From Syntrophales bacterium (GTDB lineage Bacteria > Desulfobacterota > Syntrophia > Syntrophales > JADFWA01), in contig JAUSPI010000255.1 in assembly GCA_030655775.1 (NCBI GenBank), positions 1 to 40,166 of the forward strand: a DNA stretch of 40,166 nt, given 5' to 3'. The translations under genes and the position numbers were made by a program. Numbering within the stretch: position 1 is the first letter of the stretch; every line of letters starts with the position of its first letter. Below are positions 8,763-18,500 of this stretch, piece by piece. A model generated the notes under the pieces. It had not been told where the DNA came from. It saw only the letters and a program-made list of their open reading frames with translations, and did no database searches.

Positions 8763-8880
8763 TCGTAAAAAGTCCAAATCTTGTCACTCCCGCGCAGGCG
8801 GGAGTCTATAACACCTTACAATAACTGGATTCCCGCCTACGCGGGAATGACAGAGAGGAACGAAATCCGACTTTTTACGA
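8763..8880. mobile_element. MITE-like repeat, copy 2 (core type A)
   Basis: It has perfect terminal inverted repeats TCGTAAAAAGTC (8763-8774) and GACTTTTTACGA (8869-8880). The core has two palindromes of the CCCGCGCAGGCGGG and GATTCCCGCCTACGCGGGAA types, the same as copy 1. It occupies most of the murI-moaC gap, and no coding capacity is seen. Confidence 0.8.
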
Positions 8881-8917
8881 AACCGTCATCCTTAAAATAA
8901 CCCAAAGAGTCATTCTT

Positions 8918-9400
8918 ATGATAAATTTCACCCATCTTGACGAAAAAGGCAGAGCGAAAATGGTCGATGTTTCCGCTAAGGAATCTACCTTGAGGGAGGC
9001 AGTGGCCCAGGGAAAAGTACTAATGAACCCGAATACTGTAAGAGCTATTGAACAGGGGGAGGTGCCGAAGGGTGACGTGCTCGGTGTTGCAAGGATCGCA
9101 GGGATAATGGCCGCCAAAAAGACAAGTGATATTATTCCCATGTGTCACCCCCTCGAACTGACGGGAATAAATATTGACTTTTCAAGTAGTATTGAAAAGG
9201 GTGAGATAACCATAAAAGCAAATGTTAAGACTGTGGGAAAGACAGGTGTGGAGATGGAAGCCATGACGGCCGTGAGTGCGGCAGCCCTGGCAATTTATGA
9301 TATGTGCAAATCCGCGGACCGTGGGATAATACTGTCTGATATAAAATTAATAACAAAAAGTGGCGGCAAGAGCGGAACCTTTGTAAGACAGGAAAAATAG
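8918..9400 (+). CDS. moaC: Cyclic pyranopterin monophosphate synthase
   Basis: MoaC acts after MoaA in molybdenum-cofactor synthesis, rearranging the GTP-derived intermediate to cPMP. The 160-residue length is standard. Family signatures include the N-terminal FTHLDEKGRAKMVDVS, the substrate motif MCHPLELT, KTVGKTGVEMEAMTAV and the conserved basic patch ITKSGGKSG near the C-terminus. It stands alone here, with no moaA adjacent. moeA of the same pathway lies about 11 kb away on the same strand. Confidence 0.95.
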   Translation: MINFTHLDEKGRAKMVDVSAKESTLREAVAQGKVLMNPNTVRAIEQGEVPKGDVLGVARIAGIMAAKKTSDIIPMCHPLELTGINIDFSSSIEKGEITIKANVKTVGKTGVEMEAMTAVSAAALAIYDMCKSADRGIILSDIKLITKSGGKSGTFVRQEK

Positions 9401-9450
9401 TTTAATTGGTTCAGTTGGTTGTATTAGTTGTATTGGTTAACCAACAAACC
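9401..9450. repeat. Short TTGGTT-rich repeat ending in a palindrome
   Basis: TTGGTT occurs at 9406, 9415 and 9433. The last is part of the perfect palindrome TTGGTTAACCAA (9433-9444). It directly follows the moaC stop and precedes the next gene. It could be a degenerate dispersed repeat. No function is claimed. Confidence 0.4.
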
Positions 9451-9476
9451 GGATAAAATTAAAAAAAGAATAAAAT

Positions 9477-9995
9477 ATGTCAACCACCGTATACAAAATC
9501 GGAAGAGCATTATTAATTCCCCTCGCTATAGATGTATTTCTCCTCTTTATACTCCTTTCGATTTCCCTGTTCGTCAGTGGTTCTCCTACAGAAAGAATTG
9601 CCCTGTTTGTTATACTCATACCACTTCTATATATATTCCTTGAATCGATTTCTCGTAAAGTGATCATAGAAAACAACGGTATAGAAATAAAAAAACTGTT
9701 CAGGAAGAAAGTGCTCGGCTGGGAAGATATTACCAGCGTAGGCACCGTTATTATGCAAAAAAAGGCGTATCTTTTATTAACCACAACAAAGGGTTTTCAA
9801 GCGCTGTCCAATTCTTACGAAAATTTTACCGTTCTGGTTCAAAATATTGTTGATAATATCGATAAAGACAAGGTAGAAGAAGAAGTTCAAACTCTGATTG
9901 AATATCCGATAAAGAAGATTTCGAATCTTATTGCAGCCTGGGTTGTAGTTATTATACTTTTAGGAACTATTTACATAAAGCTGACTCATCTCTGA
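9477..9995 (+). CDS. Small membrane protein, PH-like domain
   Basis: The 172-residue protein has two N-terminal hydrophobic segments (about residues 10-33 and 40-54), a soluble middle part and a C-terminal membrane segment (about 150-168). The middle (VIIENNGIEIKKLFRKK, VLGWEDITSV) has the pattern of bacterial PH-like (bPH/YcxB type) domains: a strand, then 'I-W-dI--V'. The PH assignment is by pattern only. The ribosome site is weak (AAAGAA). It lies between moaC and a Fis-type HTH gene. No function can be given. Confidence 0.65.
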   Translation: MSTTVYKIGRALLIPLAIDVFLLFILLSISLFVSGSPTERIALFVILIPLLYIFLESISRKVIIENNGIEIKKLFRKKVLGWEDITSVGTVIMQKKAYLLLTTTKGFQALSNSYENFTVLVQNIVDNIDKDKVEEEVQTLIEYPIKKISNLIAAWVVVIILLGTIYIKLTHL

Positions 9996-10021
9996 TAAAA
10001 ATGGTCATCTTTTGATCACAG

Positions 10022-10369
10022 ATGTCTGAATGCCAATTTATGATGAAGGAAGGAACGGTCTCTCTCATGGATATACAAAAATCTAATAGAATGGTTATGG
10101 ATGAGGCTGCTCAAACATCATTATTCCCAGTCGTAGAAGATATCATCGAGGAAAAATTAGAAAACATTGTCACGCTACTCTGTTCGACAGACACAGAAAA
10201 GAGCAGATTATATGAGGAAATATTATCGATATTTGAAAGTAGCTTAATCAAGATTGCCTTAAAACGTTCTAATAATGTTAAGACTGCCGCCGCGGATTTT
10301 CTCGGGATAAATAGAAACACCCTCCATAAAAAGATGGGCAAACTCGGAATTAACCTTGAACGAGAATGA
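10022..10369 (+). CDS. Fis-type helix-turn-helix DNA-binding protein
   Basis: The C-terminal third reads IALKRSNNVKTAAADFLGIN followed by RNTLHKKMGKLGI. This is the Fis/NtrC HTH_8 signature (A--LGI-R-TL-kKl--lgi). The N-terminal half lacks an AAA+ ATPase or receiver domain, so this is a stand-alone Fis-like protein of 115 residues. An internal ATG at 10067, preceded at a distance by an AGGAAGGA purine run (10046-10054), would give 100 residues and may be the true start. It ends nine bases before the convergent uvrA stop. Likely roles are nucleoid-associated or enhancer binding. Confidence 0.8.
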   Translation: MSECQFMMKEGTVSLMDIQKSNRMVMDEAAQTSLFPVVEDIIEEKLENIVTLLCSTDTEKSRLYEEILSIFESSLIKIALKRSNNVKTAAADFLGINRNTLHKKMGKLGINLERE

Positions 10370-10378
10370 AGTAAGCAT

Positions 10379-13204
10379 CTATTGGCACTTAGCTGCCAAC
10401 AAAACCTTATTCAAAAACTGCCCTGTTATAGAATCTTTCATACCTGCCACTTCCTCAGGGGTACCAGAAGCAACAATTTTCCCTCCTCTTTCCCCACCTT
10501 CAGGACCAAGGTCAATTACATAATCGGCAGATTTTATCACATCCAGGTTGTGTTCAATTACTACAACAGTATTTCCCATATCCACCAGTCTCATTAAGAC
10601 ATCGAGAAGCTTCTGAATATCCGCAAAGTGAAGGCCTATCGTAGGTTCATCAAGAATATAAAGGGTGTTTGCAGTAGCTCGTTTACCCAATTCTCTCGCC
10701 AGTTTTATCCTCTGTGCCTCTCCACCTGAAAGAGTCGTCGCAGATTGGCCTAATTTTAGGTACCCGAGACCCACATCGAAAAGGAGCTGCAGTTTCGATT
10801 TTATCGCCGGAACACTGTCAAAAAATGAAAGTCCTTGATTGACTGTCATATCCAGAATATCTGCTATATTTTCCCCCCTGTATTTAATTTCCAGGGTATC
10901 CTTGTTGAATCTCTTCCCATGACATACATCACAGGTCACATAAACATCCGGCAAAAAATGCATCTCCACTCTTATCAAACCATTCCCATAGCAGGATTCA
11001 CATCTTCCACCCTTGACATTAAAACTGAATCTACCAGGTTTATACCCCCTGATACGTGATTCAGAAAGCCTTACAAAAAGCTCCCTGATATGTGTAAATG
11101 CTCCTGTATAGGTGGCCGGATTTGATCGCGGGGTACGTCCTATAGGTTGCTGGTTCATGACGATAACTCTTTCGATACCACCAAGGGTTCCTATCCGTCT
11201 CAACTTCCCCACCCTGCCCCTGTATCTGTACAGCCTGCGGGCAAGTACCTTATAAAGAGTTTCGATGACCATGGTGCTCTTTCCCGAACCGGATACACCG
11301 GTCACACATGTAAAAACCCCCACCGGAATCTTTATGTCGATATCCTTCAGGTTATTTTGATTAGCACCTTCCAGGATTATAAATTCATCAGGGACATGTC
11401 TTCGCCGATCGGGTACCGGAATGGATAACATCCCTGAAAGATATTTACCCGTCAGGGATCTTTCACTCTTGCAAATTTCTCCCGGTGTACCTTGAAAGAC
11501 AACCTCACCCCCATTCAATCCCGCACCCGGTCCCATGTCAACAATGCAATCAGATGACATTATCATCTCCGCATCGTGTTCCACCACTAAAACTGTATTC
11601 CCCATATCGCGCAGATGCTTAAGTGTAGAAATAAGTCTGATGTTATCCCTCTGGTGCAGACCAACTGTCGGTTCATCTAACACATAAAGAACACCTACCA
11701 GTCCGGAACCTATCTGCGTTGCGAGTTTGATACGCTGCCACTCCCCACCGGAGAGGGTACCCGAAGACCTGGCCAGATTGATATAATCCATTCCTACATC
11801 GAGGAGAAATCGAAGTCTTTCCTTTATCTCCTTCACTATCCTTTCAGATACAACCATATTCTGGTCCGACAGAGAAAGCGTTTCAAAGAATCTGATGCAC
11901 TCCCCGATCGACATCTGACACACTTCACATATATTTTTACCCCCTACAGTTACAGAAAGACTCTCTTCTTTGAGTCTATAACCATGACAGGTCGGACATT
12001 CCCTTACATTAATATATGTCGCTAACCCCATTCTTACTTCATTGGAATTTGTTTCCCTGTATCGTCGGTCAAGATTGTTGATCACACCTTCAAACGGCTT
12101 GGTATAAAAATACCGTCTGCCGCCCCTGTCAAAATGGAATTTAATCTCTTCATCTCCTGAACCGTACAGAAGGACAGTTCTGATCCTTTCCGACAATTTA
12201 TTAAATGGAACGTTGATATCAAATTTATAGTGTTTGGAAAGGGCCTCCAGCATCTGATAAAAGTTAAGGGAATTCCTGTTTTCCCAGGGGACGATAGCAC
12301 CCTCCCTTATGGAAAGTCCCGGATCAGGCACAACCAGATCCTCATCAAAATACATCCGTGTCCCCAGACCACCACAGTCAGGGCAGGCACCGTAAGGACT
12401 ATTGAACGAAAACATCCGCGGTGTCATCTCAACAATGCTGACGCCGCAATCCTGACAGGCATATCCTTCACTAAAGATAATATCCTTGCCCCCGTCGGTA
12501 GCAATCCTGACAAGCCCCTCCGACAGGCCCATGGCAATTTCGAGAGAATCCCTCAATCGCTTTCGTATCCCTTTTTTCATGATAAGCCTGTCAACTACAA
12601 CATCGATATTGTGGCGCTTATTCCTGTCCAGTTCAATATCTTCGGCAAGTTCCAGAGTCCTTCCATCAATCCTGACCCGAACAAAACCGTCCTTGCGCAA
12701 TTTCTTCAATTCTTTCTGAAATTCACCCTTCTTTCCCCTGACAATCGGCGACATAATATTTATTTTTGTCTTTTCGGGAAATACCAGTACATTATCGAGT
12801 ATTATATCAATGGTTTCAGATTTAATCTCCCGTCCACATTTATAACAGTGGGGCACTCCTATCCGTGCATATAAAAGGCGGAGGTAATCGTATATCTCGG
12901 TTACTGTTCCAACCGTCGAACGGGGGTTCTGACTTGCTGTTCTTTGTTCAATAGCTATGGCGGGGGACAAACCCTCTATCAATTCAACCTCGGGCTTATC
13001 CAACTGACCGATGAACTGGCGTGCATAGGTAGAAAGTGATTCCACATATCGTCTCTGTCCCTCGGCATAAATCGTATCGAAAGCCAGAGACGATTTACCG
13101 GAACCGCTGACACCGGTTATCACGACAAGTTCATCTCTGGGAATGTTTATATTTATATTTTTCAGGTTGTGCTGACGCGCACCCCTTATCTTTATATGTT
13201 TCAT
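10379..13204 (-). CDS. uvrA: Excinuclease ABC subunit A
   Basis: This is the damage-recognition ATPase of nucleotide excision repair. At 941 residues it has the full family layout: first Walker A GVSGSGKSSL, an interrupted nucleotide domain, zinc-type cysteine pairs (CYKCG, CQDCG, CPDCG), the ABC signature LSGGEWQRIKLA, second Walker A GVSGSGKSTMV, the zinc finger CESCYGNG with CDVCHGKRF, and a second signature LSGGEAQRIKLA. It lies downstream of two parvulin genes and mfd on the same strand, grouping global and transcription-coupled repair. An eight-base inverted repeat sits just upstream. The start ATG lacks a strong ribosome site. Confidence 0.97.
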   Translation of the reverse strand: MKHIKIRGARQHNLKNININIPRDELVVITGVSGSGKSSLAFDTIYAEGQRRYVESLSTYARQFIGQLDKPEVELIEGLSPAIAIEQRTASQNPRSTVGTVTEIYDYLRLLYARIGVPHCYKCGREIKSETIDIILDNVLVFPEKTKINIMSPIVRGKKGEFQKELKKLRKDGFVRVRIDGRTLELAEDIELDRNKRHNIDVVVDRLIMKKGIRKRLRDSLEIAMGLSEGLVRIATDGGKDIIFSEGYACQDCGVSIVEMTPRMFSFNSPYGACPDCGGLGTRMYFDEDLVVPDPGLSIREGAIVPWENRNSLNFYQMLEALSKHYKFDINVPFNKLSERIRTVLLYGSGDEEIKFHFDRGGRRYFYTKPFEGVINNLDRRYRETNSNEVRMGLATYINVRECPTCHGYRLKEESLSVTVGGKNICEVCQMSIGECIRFFETLSLSDQNMVVSERIVKEIKERLRFLLDVGMDYINLARSSGTLSGGEWQRIKLATQIGSGLVGVLYVLDEPTVGLHQRDNIRLISTLKHLRDMGNTVLVVEHDAEMIMSSDCIVDMGPGAGLNGGEVVFQGTPGEICKSERSLTGKYLSGMLSIPVPDRRRHVPDEFIILEGANQNNLKDIDIKIPVGVFTCVTGVSGSGKSTMVIETLYKVLARRLYRYRGRVGKLRRIGTLGGIERVIVMNQQPIGRTPRSNPATYTGAFTHIRELFVRLSESRIRGYKPGRFSFNVKGGRCESCYGNGLIRVEMHFLPDVYVTCDVCHGKRFNKDTLEIKYRGENIADILDMTVNQGLSFFDSVPAIKSKLQLLFDVGLGYLKLGQSATTLSGGEAQRIKLARELGKRATANTLYILDEPTIGLHFADIQKLLDVLMRLVDMGNTVVVIEHNLDVIKSADYVIDLGPEGGERGGKIVASGTPEEVAGMKDSITGQFLNKVLLAAKCQ

Positions 13205-13229
13205 GGAATTAGGCGCTTAGTGTCTCAGC

Positions 13230-13249
13230 ATCGACAATAGTTTGTCGAT
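13230..13249. promoter_or_regulatory. Perfect inverted repeat upstream of uvrA, candidate operator
   Basis: ATCGACAA, a four-base spacer TAGT, then TTGTCGAT. The palindrome sits 26 bases before the uvrA start, in the short gap after the upstream parvulin gene. Its size and symmetry fit a dimeric repressor site, and an SOS-type regulator would be natural for uvrA. It does not match the E. coli CTGT-N8-ACAG box. It could instead be an mRNA hairpin. Confidence 0.4.
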
Positions 13250-13292
13250 ATGACAAAAATTTTGCAATTATTGATTAGGAGTGAGCTTAACT

Positions 13293-14261
13293 TTAAAGCC
13301 TTATATCTATATAGGATTTTTTTCTCAGTTCTTCGAGCCATTCATAAAACTTCTTCTCAATCTTGACCTGACCTATCCTATCTTTAATTTCTTCACGTAC
13401 TGACTCGAGCGACTTTATCCCTGCACCCTTCCTGTCCGTCACCTTTATAATATGAAAACCTATGGGAGATTCGATAACATCACTTATCTGACCATTCGCT
13501 AAGCTGAAGGCCTCTTTGTCCACCTCCGGAAGAATCATCCCTTTCTCGACAAAACCGAGGTCGCCACCGATTTTTGCGGCAGGTCCTTGGGAATGCTCGC
13601 TTGCCAACAACTCAAACGATTTTCCTTCTTCCAATTGCCTATGTATCGTTTTAGCCTTCGCTCTCAGTTGCCGTTTCTTTTTCTTGCTGCAATCTTTGGG
13701 TAAAATGATAAGTATCTGTTTTATTCTAACTGCCTCTTCTCCCTCATAATCCTTCCGGTGCTCACGATAATAATCGCCTATCTCCTCATCGGTAACGGAA
13801 ACTTTTGATTTTATGTTTCTTCCAACCAGTCTCATCTTCATCAGGTGTTCTTTAACTTCTTCTTTATACCTCTCGAAGTTGCTTCCCTCTTTAGCCAGAG
13901 TCTTCATGAAATCTTCCATCTTGCTATTTCTTCTGGACAACATATCACCGACGGCTTGCATAACATCTTCTTCTTTCACAACAATTCCCAGTTTCTTTGC
14001 CTCTTGCGTTACCAGGGTTTCATCAATCATCTTGTTCAACATTGCCAGCCTGGCCTCTGCAATAATCTTTTCCCTGCTTTCTCCTTTTCTGGATTCCTCT
14101 ATCTTTTTCAAATGGGGTTCAAGGTCGCTGTTCAACTCAAATAGGGTTATAACTTCATCATTCACAATGGCAACGATCCTGTCTACAATTTTAGCATTTA
14201 GCGGATTGGATAGAAATATCACCGCAAAACAGATAAATATACATACTTTCAACGCTTTCAT
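13293..14261 (-). CDS. SurA-like periplasmic peptidyl-prolyl isomerase
   Basis: The 322-residue protein has a signal peptide (KALKVCIFICFAVIFLSNPL, then NA) and a SurA N-terminal chaperone domain that starts VDRIVAIVNDEVITLFEL. It also has a single parvulin domain (about residues 170-280) with KQILII, GGDLGFVEKGMILPEV and SPIGFHIIKV. It would assist outer-membrane protein folding in the periplasm. The ATG at 14261 is preferred to the GTG two codons upstream because GGCAGG stands five bases before it. Only one parvulin domain is present, against two in E. coli SurA. It lies between a second parvulin gene and uvrA. Confidence 0.9.
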   Translation of the reverse strand: MKALKVCIFICFAVIFLSNPLNAKIVDRIVAIVNDEVITLFELNSDLEPHLKKIEESRKGESREKIIAEARLAMLNKMIDETLVTQEAKKLGIVVKEEDVMQAVGDMLSRRNSKMEDFMKTLAKEGSNFERYKEEVKEHLMKMRLVGRNIKSKVSVTDEEIGDYYREHRKDYEGEEAVRIKQILIILPKDCSKKKKRQLRAKAKTIHRQLEEGKSFELLASEHSQGPAAKIGGDLGFVEKGMILPEVDKEAFSLANGQISDVIESPIGFHIIKVTDRKGAGIKSLESVREEIKDRIGQVKIEKKFYEWLEELRKKSYIDIRL

Positions 14262-14282
14262 AAACACCTGCCAATTTAAGTT

Positions 14283-14534
14283 TTAAGTGACTAAAGTGAG
14301 CTAAAGTGCCTAAAGTTAAGGTTGATGCATTCGTAAAAAGCCATTTTTTGTCACCCAAAATCATGTCCTGAACTTGTTTCAGGATCATTCAGGGTCTCTA
14401 AGTTGTTGAAATGTTTAGATGCTGAAACAAGTGAGATCCTGAAACAAGTTCAGGATGACAAATGACACATTTTGAGACTTTTTACGAATTTGTCAACTTT
14501 AGGCACTTTAAACTTTAGTTCACTTTAGGCACTC
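14283..14534. repeat. CTAAAGTG-type inverted repeat carrying a nested MITE
   Basis: The left arm (about 14283-14318) and right arm (about 14495-14534) are built from CTAAAGTG and CCTAAAGTT words and their complements, forming an imperfect inverted repeat of 35-40 bases per arm. The MITE-like copy 3 lies between the arms. The arrangement suggests an older palindromic repeat that received a later insertion. Confidence 0.6.
14331..14487. mobile_element. MITE-like repeat, copy 3 (core type B)
   Basis: The terminal repeats are TCGTAAAAAG (14331-14340) and CTTTTTACGA (14478-14487). The core differs from copies 1 and 2: it has CCTGAACTTGTTTCAGGATC and CCTGAAACAAGTTCAGGATG palindromes plus the phrase TCAGGGTCTCTAA shared with copy 4. 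No open reading frame was found. It separates the two parvulin genes. Confidence 0.75.
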
Positions 14535-14537
14535 TTT

Positions 14538-15506
14538 TTACGACACTTTGACCTTCCTAAGGAGGTCCCTGTTAATTTTGATATCTACCTCCGACCTTAA
14601 CTTTTTCAACCACTTCATATATTCAAGCTCTTCTTTTTCTTTTTTCAGATCGAATATAATCTTCTTCTTTACTTCCGAAAAGCTTATCCTCTCACCTTTA
14701 CTTTTCTTAAAAACCTTGAAGATATGATAGCCGTAAGGAGTATTTACCACCTTGCTGATTTTCCCGGGGGGCAAAGAAAATACAACCTTATCAAAGGATT
14801 CCGGCATCACCTCTCGACTAAAAACTCCGAGGTCTCCGCCTCTGATACTTTCCGGACCGGTGGAAATCTCCTGCGCAACCTTACCAAAATCCTCTCCACC
14901 CTTCAATCTTTTAAGAACTTCTTCTGCCTCCTTACGACTTTGGACGACAATATGAGCGGCATGAACCCGTTCCCCGGAGATATATTGCTCTGAATGATCC
15001 TCATAATATGCAAAAGCTTCATCCTCTTCAACCATAATAATGGAATTCACATCATGATGAACCAGTTTTTCCAGCATTACCCTTTTTTTCAACGCTTCCT
15101 TCCAGATATCATAATCTATTCCACTTTTCGTAAATATCTTTTTAAATCCACCATCAGGATAATCCTTGTTTATTTCCTCAATTCTATTCTTCAAATCTTC
15201 ATTACTAACGGACAGGGAAAGCTTTTCAGCACGAAGCAGCATGATCTTATCATCAATAAGTTCATTCAATATTTCCTCTTTCAGCCGGTCGATTTCACCC
15301 TCTTTCAAGGACGGAATGCTCTCCATGATATCCAGTTCTTTTTTTAATCTTTCGTTGAAATCACTCAGGAAAATCTTCGCTCCATTGACAGTAGCAATAT
15401 ATTTCTTCGCAGTGTCATCCACACCCTGACAGCCGGATAAGATAATAAATAAAACAACACCTATACACAGAAATTGCCATGTACGATACGACCCGTTTCT
15501 ATACAT
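14538..15506 (-). CDS. PpiC/SurA-like peptidyl-prolyl isomerase lipoprotein
   Basis: This is a second parvulin, 322 residues, with a lipoprotein signal (FLCIGVVLFIILSGC). The SurA-type N-domain begins YIATVNGAKIFLSDFNERLK. One PpiC domain shows ERVHAAHIVVQSRKEAEEVL, GGDLGVFSREVMP and TPYGYHIFKV. AGGAG lies six bases before the ATG. It probably acts at the membrane as a folding factor, like PrsA or PpiD relatives. It follows mfd by 17 bases in the same direction, so co-transcription is likely. Paired parvulins next to mfd recur in related genomes to my knowledge, but this was not checked. Confidence 0.9.
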   Translation of the reverse strand: MYRNGSYRTWQFLCIGVVLFIILSGCQGVDDTAKKYIATVNGAKIFLSDFNERLKKELDIMESIPSLKEGEIDRLKEEILNELIDDKIMLLRAEKLSLSVSNEDLKNRIEEINKDYPDGGFKKIFTKSGIDYDIWKEALKKRVMLEKLVHHDVNSIIMVEEDEAFAYYEDHSEQYISGERVHAAHIVVQSRKEAEEVLKRLKGGEDFGKVAQEISTGPESIRGGDLGVFSREVMPESFDKVVFSLPPGKISKVVNTPYGYHIFKVFKKSKGERISFSEVKKKIIFDLKKEKEELEYMKWLKKLRSEVDIKINRDLLRKVKVS

Positions 15507-15523
15507 CTTAACTCCTAAACCCT

Positions 15524-18500
15524 TTAAACTTGAAACTCACGCAGTAAATCCTTTGCCTGTTTTAAAACTTCGTCACCGCTAAGGCCCGACATCGGGACAC
15601 TTAGTTTAAAATCGGGTGTAAACTGCGACCCTTTCATCTTTTTCTGGGAAAGTTCAACTATCTTTCCCGGTTCAACGGGGCTATCCTTATGAAAATAAAT
15701 GGAAATCTTCTTCCCGTCATACTCCATCTTTTTACCCCAAACATCCTTTAAAAGGTTCCTGGCACTGATAATCTCCAGAAGATTTTCAACTTGCGGAGCG
15801 ATAAACCCATAGCAATCTTCAAGCTCTTCTCTAATCTCGGTTAGGTCATCATCAGTGGCAGCCATGGATACCCGCTTATAGGTTACAAGCCTCCTGTGCA
15901 TATCGGCTATATAATCATCCGGAATAAAGGCCGGCAATCCCATATTGATTTCCGGCTTTATTTCCTCTTCGGGCATCTTTTCACCCCTGAGTTCCCTAAC
16001 AGTTCTTTCCATTAACTGAGTATAAAGCTCATAGCCCACGGCGGAAATATGACCCGACTGCGATATTCCCAGGAGATTCCCGGCTCCCCTTATTTCCAGG
16101 TCATGAGAGGCAATCCTGAAACCGGAACCGGGTTCCGAAAATTCTTTGATTACCTGAAGTCTCTTTCTGGCGTCCTCTGAGAGCATTGCTCCTTTGGGAA
16201 CCAGGAGAAAAGCGTAAGCTTCTTCTTTTGACCTTCCTACCCTCCCTCTGAGTTGGTACAACTGGGAAAGTCCAAATCTGTCCGCACGATTTATAATCAT
16301 TGTATTTGCCGTCGGGATGTCAATTCCTGATCCTATAATCGTGGTACACACAAGGACATTGTAATCCCGCTGTAGGTATTTCACCATAACATTCTCAAGT
16401 TCCCTGCTCTTCATCTGGCCATGGGCTACTCCAACCTTAGCCTCGGGAACCAGTCTCTCTATAACTCGCGCCATTGTGTATATTGAACGTACCCTGTCAT
16501 GAAGAAAGAAAACCTGGCCACCTCTTTCAATCTCTCGTCTGATAGCATCCCTTATCGCATCTTCATCAAACTCCAAAGCATACGTTTTGATGGAAAGACG
16601 ATCATCAGGAGGTGTGTTGATAATAGATAAATCCCTTATCCCAATTAACGACAGATGCAGTGTCCTCGGTATAGGGGTCGCTGTCATTGTCAGAACATCA
16701 ACAAGGGCACGTAACTTTTTCAGCTTTTCTTTGTGGCTCACCCCAAAAAGCTGTTCTTCATCTATAATAACAAGTCCCAAATCTTTAAAAACAACGTCCT
16801 TCTGCAAAATCCTGTGGGTGCCGATTACAATATCTACCAACCCTCTGTTTATCGCCTCAACGATTTCCTTTTGCTGAGCCCTGGTTTTGAACCGGTTCAA
16901 AACCTCAACGCTGACAGGGGTTTTTTCAAGTCTCCTGGCAAATGTCTGATAATGCTGTTCTGCCAGAATTGTTGTGGGAACCAGAACCGCCACCTGTTTC
17001 CCCTCCATCGCCGCCCTGAAAGAGGCCCTCAGTGCTACTTCGGTCTTGCCAAACCCGGCATCCCCGCAGATTAATCTGTCCATCGGCTTGGAATCACTCA
17101 TATCATAGATGATTTCCTCTATAGCTTTTGCCTGATCCGGAGTCTCATCATACTCAAAGGAAGACGAAAATTCATCATAATATCTGTCGGTAGGAGAAAA
17201 CGAGTGCCCTTCCATCACTTCCCTGGCGGCATAAACGGAAACGAGCTCTTCCGCAATTTCCCGCACGGATCTCTTTACCCTCTTCTTAACCACATCCCAT
17301 GAAGAGCCACCCAATTTATCAATGCTCGGTACATAACCATCCGGGCCGATATATCTCTGAATCTGATCCAGACGGTCAACAGGGATATAGAGCTTATCAC
17401 CTCCAAGATACTCGATAAGCAGGAAATCATTCTCGATCTTTCCAATTGATAACTTTTTAAGCCCAAGGTATTTACCTATGCCATGATCGGTATGGACAAC
17501 ATAGTCCTCCTCCCTCAACTCCCCAAACGATTTAAGAAAATATCCCTCTCTGACCGGTCGTGCCCTTCTCCTTTTTTCCTTTTTGCCAAAAACTTCCTCT
17601 TCACCAACAACAATGATCTTGAGACCTGGAAAATGAAAACCCTCAGTTATCTTCCCATCTCTTAAGATCAGGCTTCCTTTGCCATCATGCCGTGCCAGCT
17701 CAGATAAGACAGGGGCATCTGACCTGGTAACAGGGAGGGAATATCCCATAAGCAGATGGGACATTCTCTGAATCCCTTCGTCTCCGCTACACAAAAAGGA
17801 TACAAGATTTCCATCATCCATCCACTTTCTAATCTTTTCCACGAGAGGGGCCAGAATACTATCTTCCATGCTGATTTCAGATGTTTTCTTCTTCAGCCCG
17901 GTATTGGTCTCAATATGAAATTTGACTGCAGAATCATTTTTATCATCAATGCCAAATTCAAGTCCCTCAATATATACCTTCTTGAAATCCACAAAGCGCT
18001 GAAACAGTTCCGCCATTGATACACAAAAAAAATCTTTTTCCAGATAGAATTTATCTTCTCTTTCGGCCTTGAGTAGAAATCCATCTATATCATTTACAAT
18101 CTTTTCTTCAGCCTGCTGCATGGCGATGAAATCGTCAAAAATCAACATGCTATCCTCAGGAACATAATCAAAAATCGTATCAAGACCATTATAAAACAGA
18201 GGTAAAAACAGCGGGTTTATCGAAGAGGAAAGACCATTTTTTATTATTTCGGCAATGCGATTTCGCACGGTTATAGAAGTGCCCAGCTCACCCGCCCTTT
18301 TCTTCAAGTTCCTTATAGCCTGTCGCTGTACATTCCCTGACAGTATAAGCTCCCTCGCAGGGGTGAGAACAAACTCATCGAACTCTTTAGTAGATCTTTG
18401 TGAAACCGTATCAAATTCCCTGATCGACTCTAATTCATCCCCTATAAACAGCATTCTCAAGGGCGTATCAGAGATTGGAGGAAAAATGTCAATCACATGA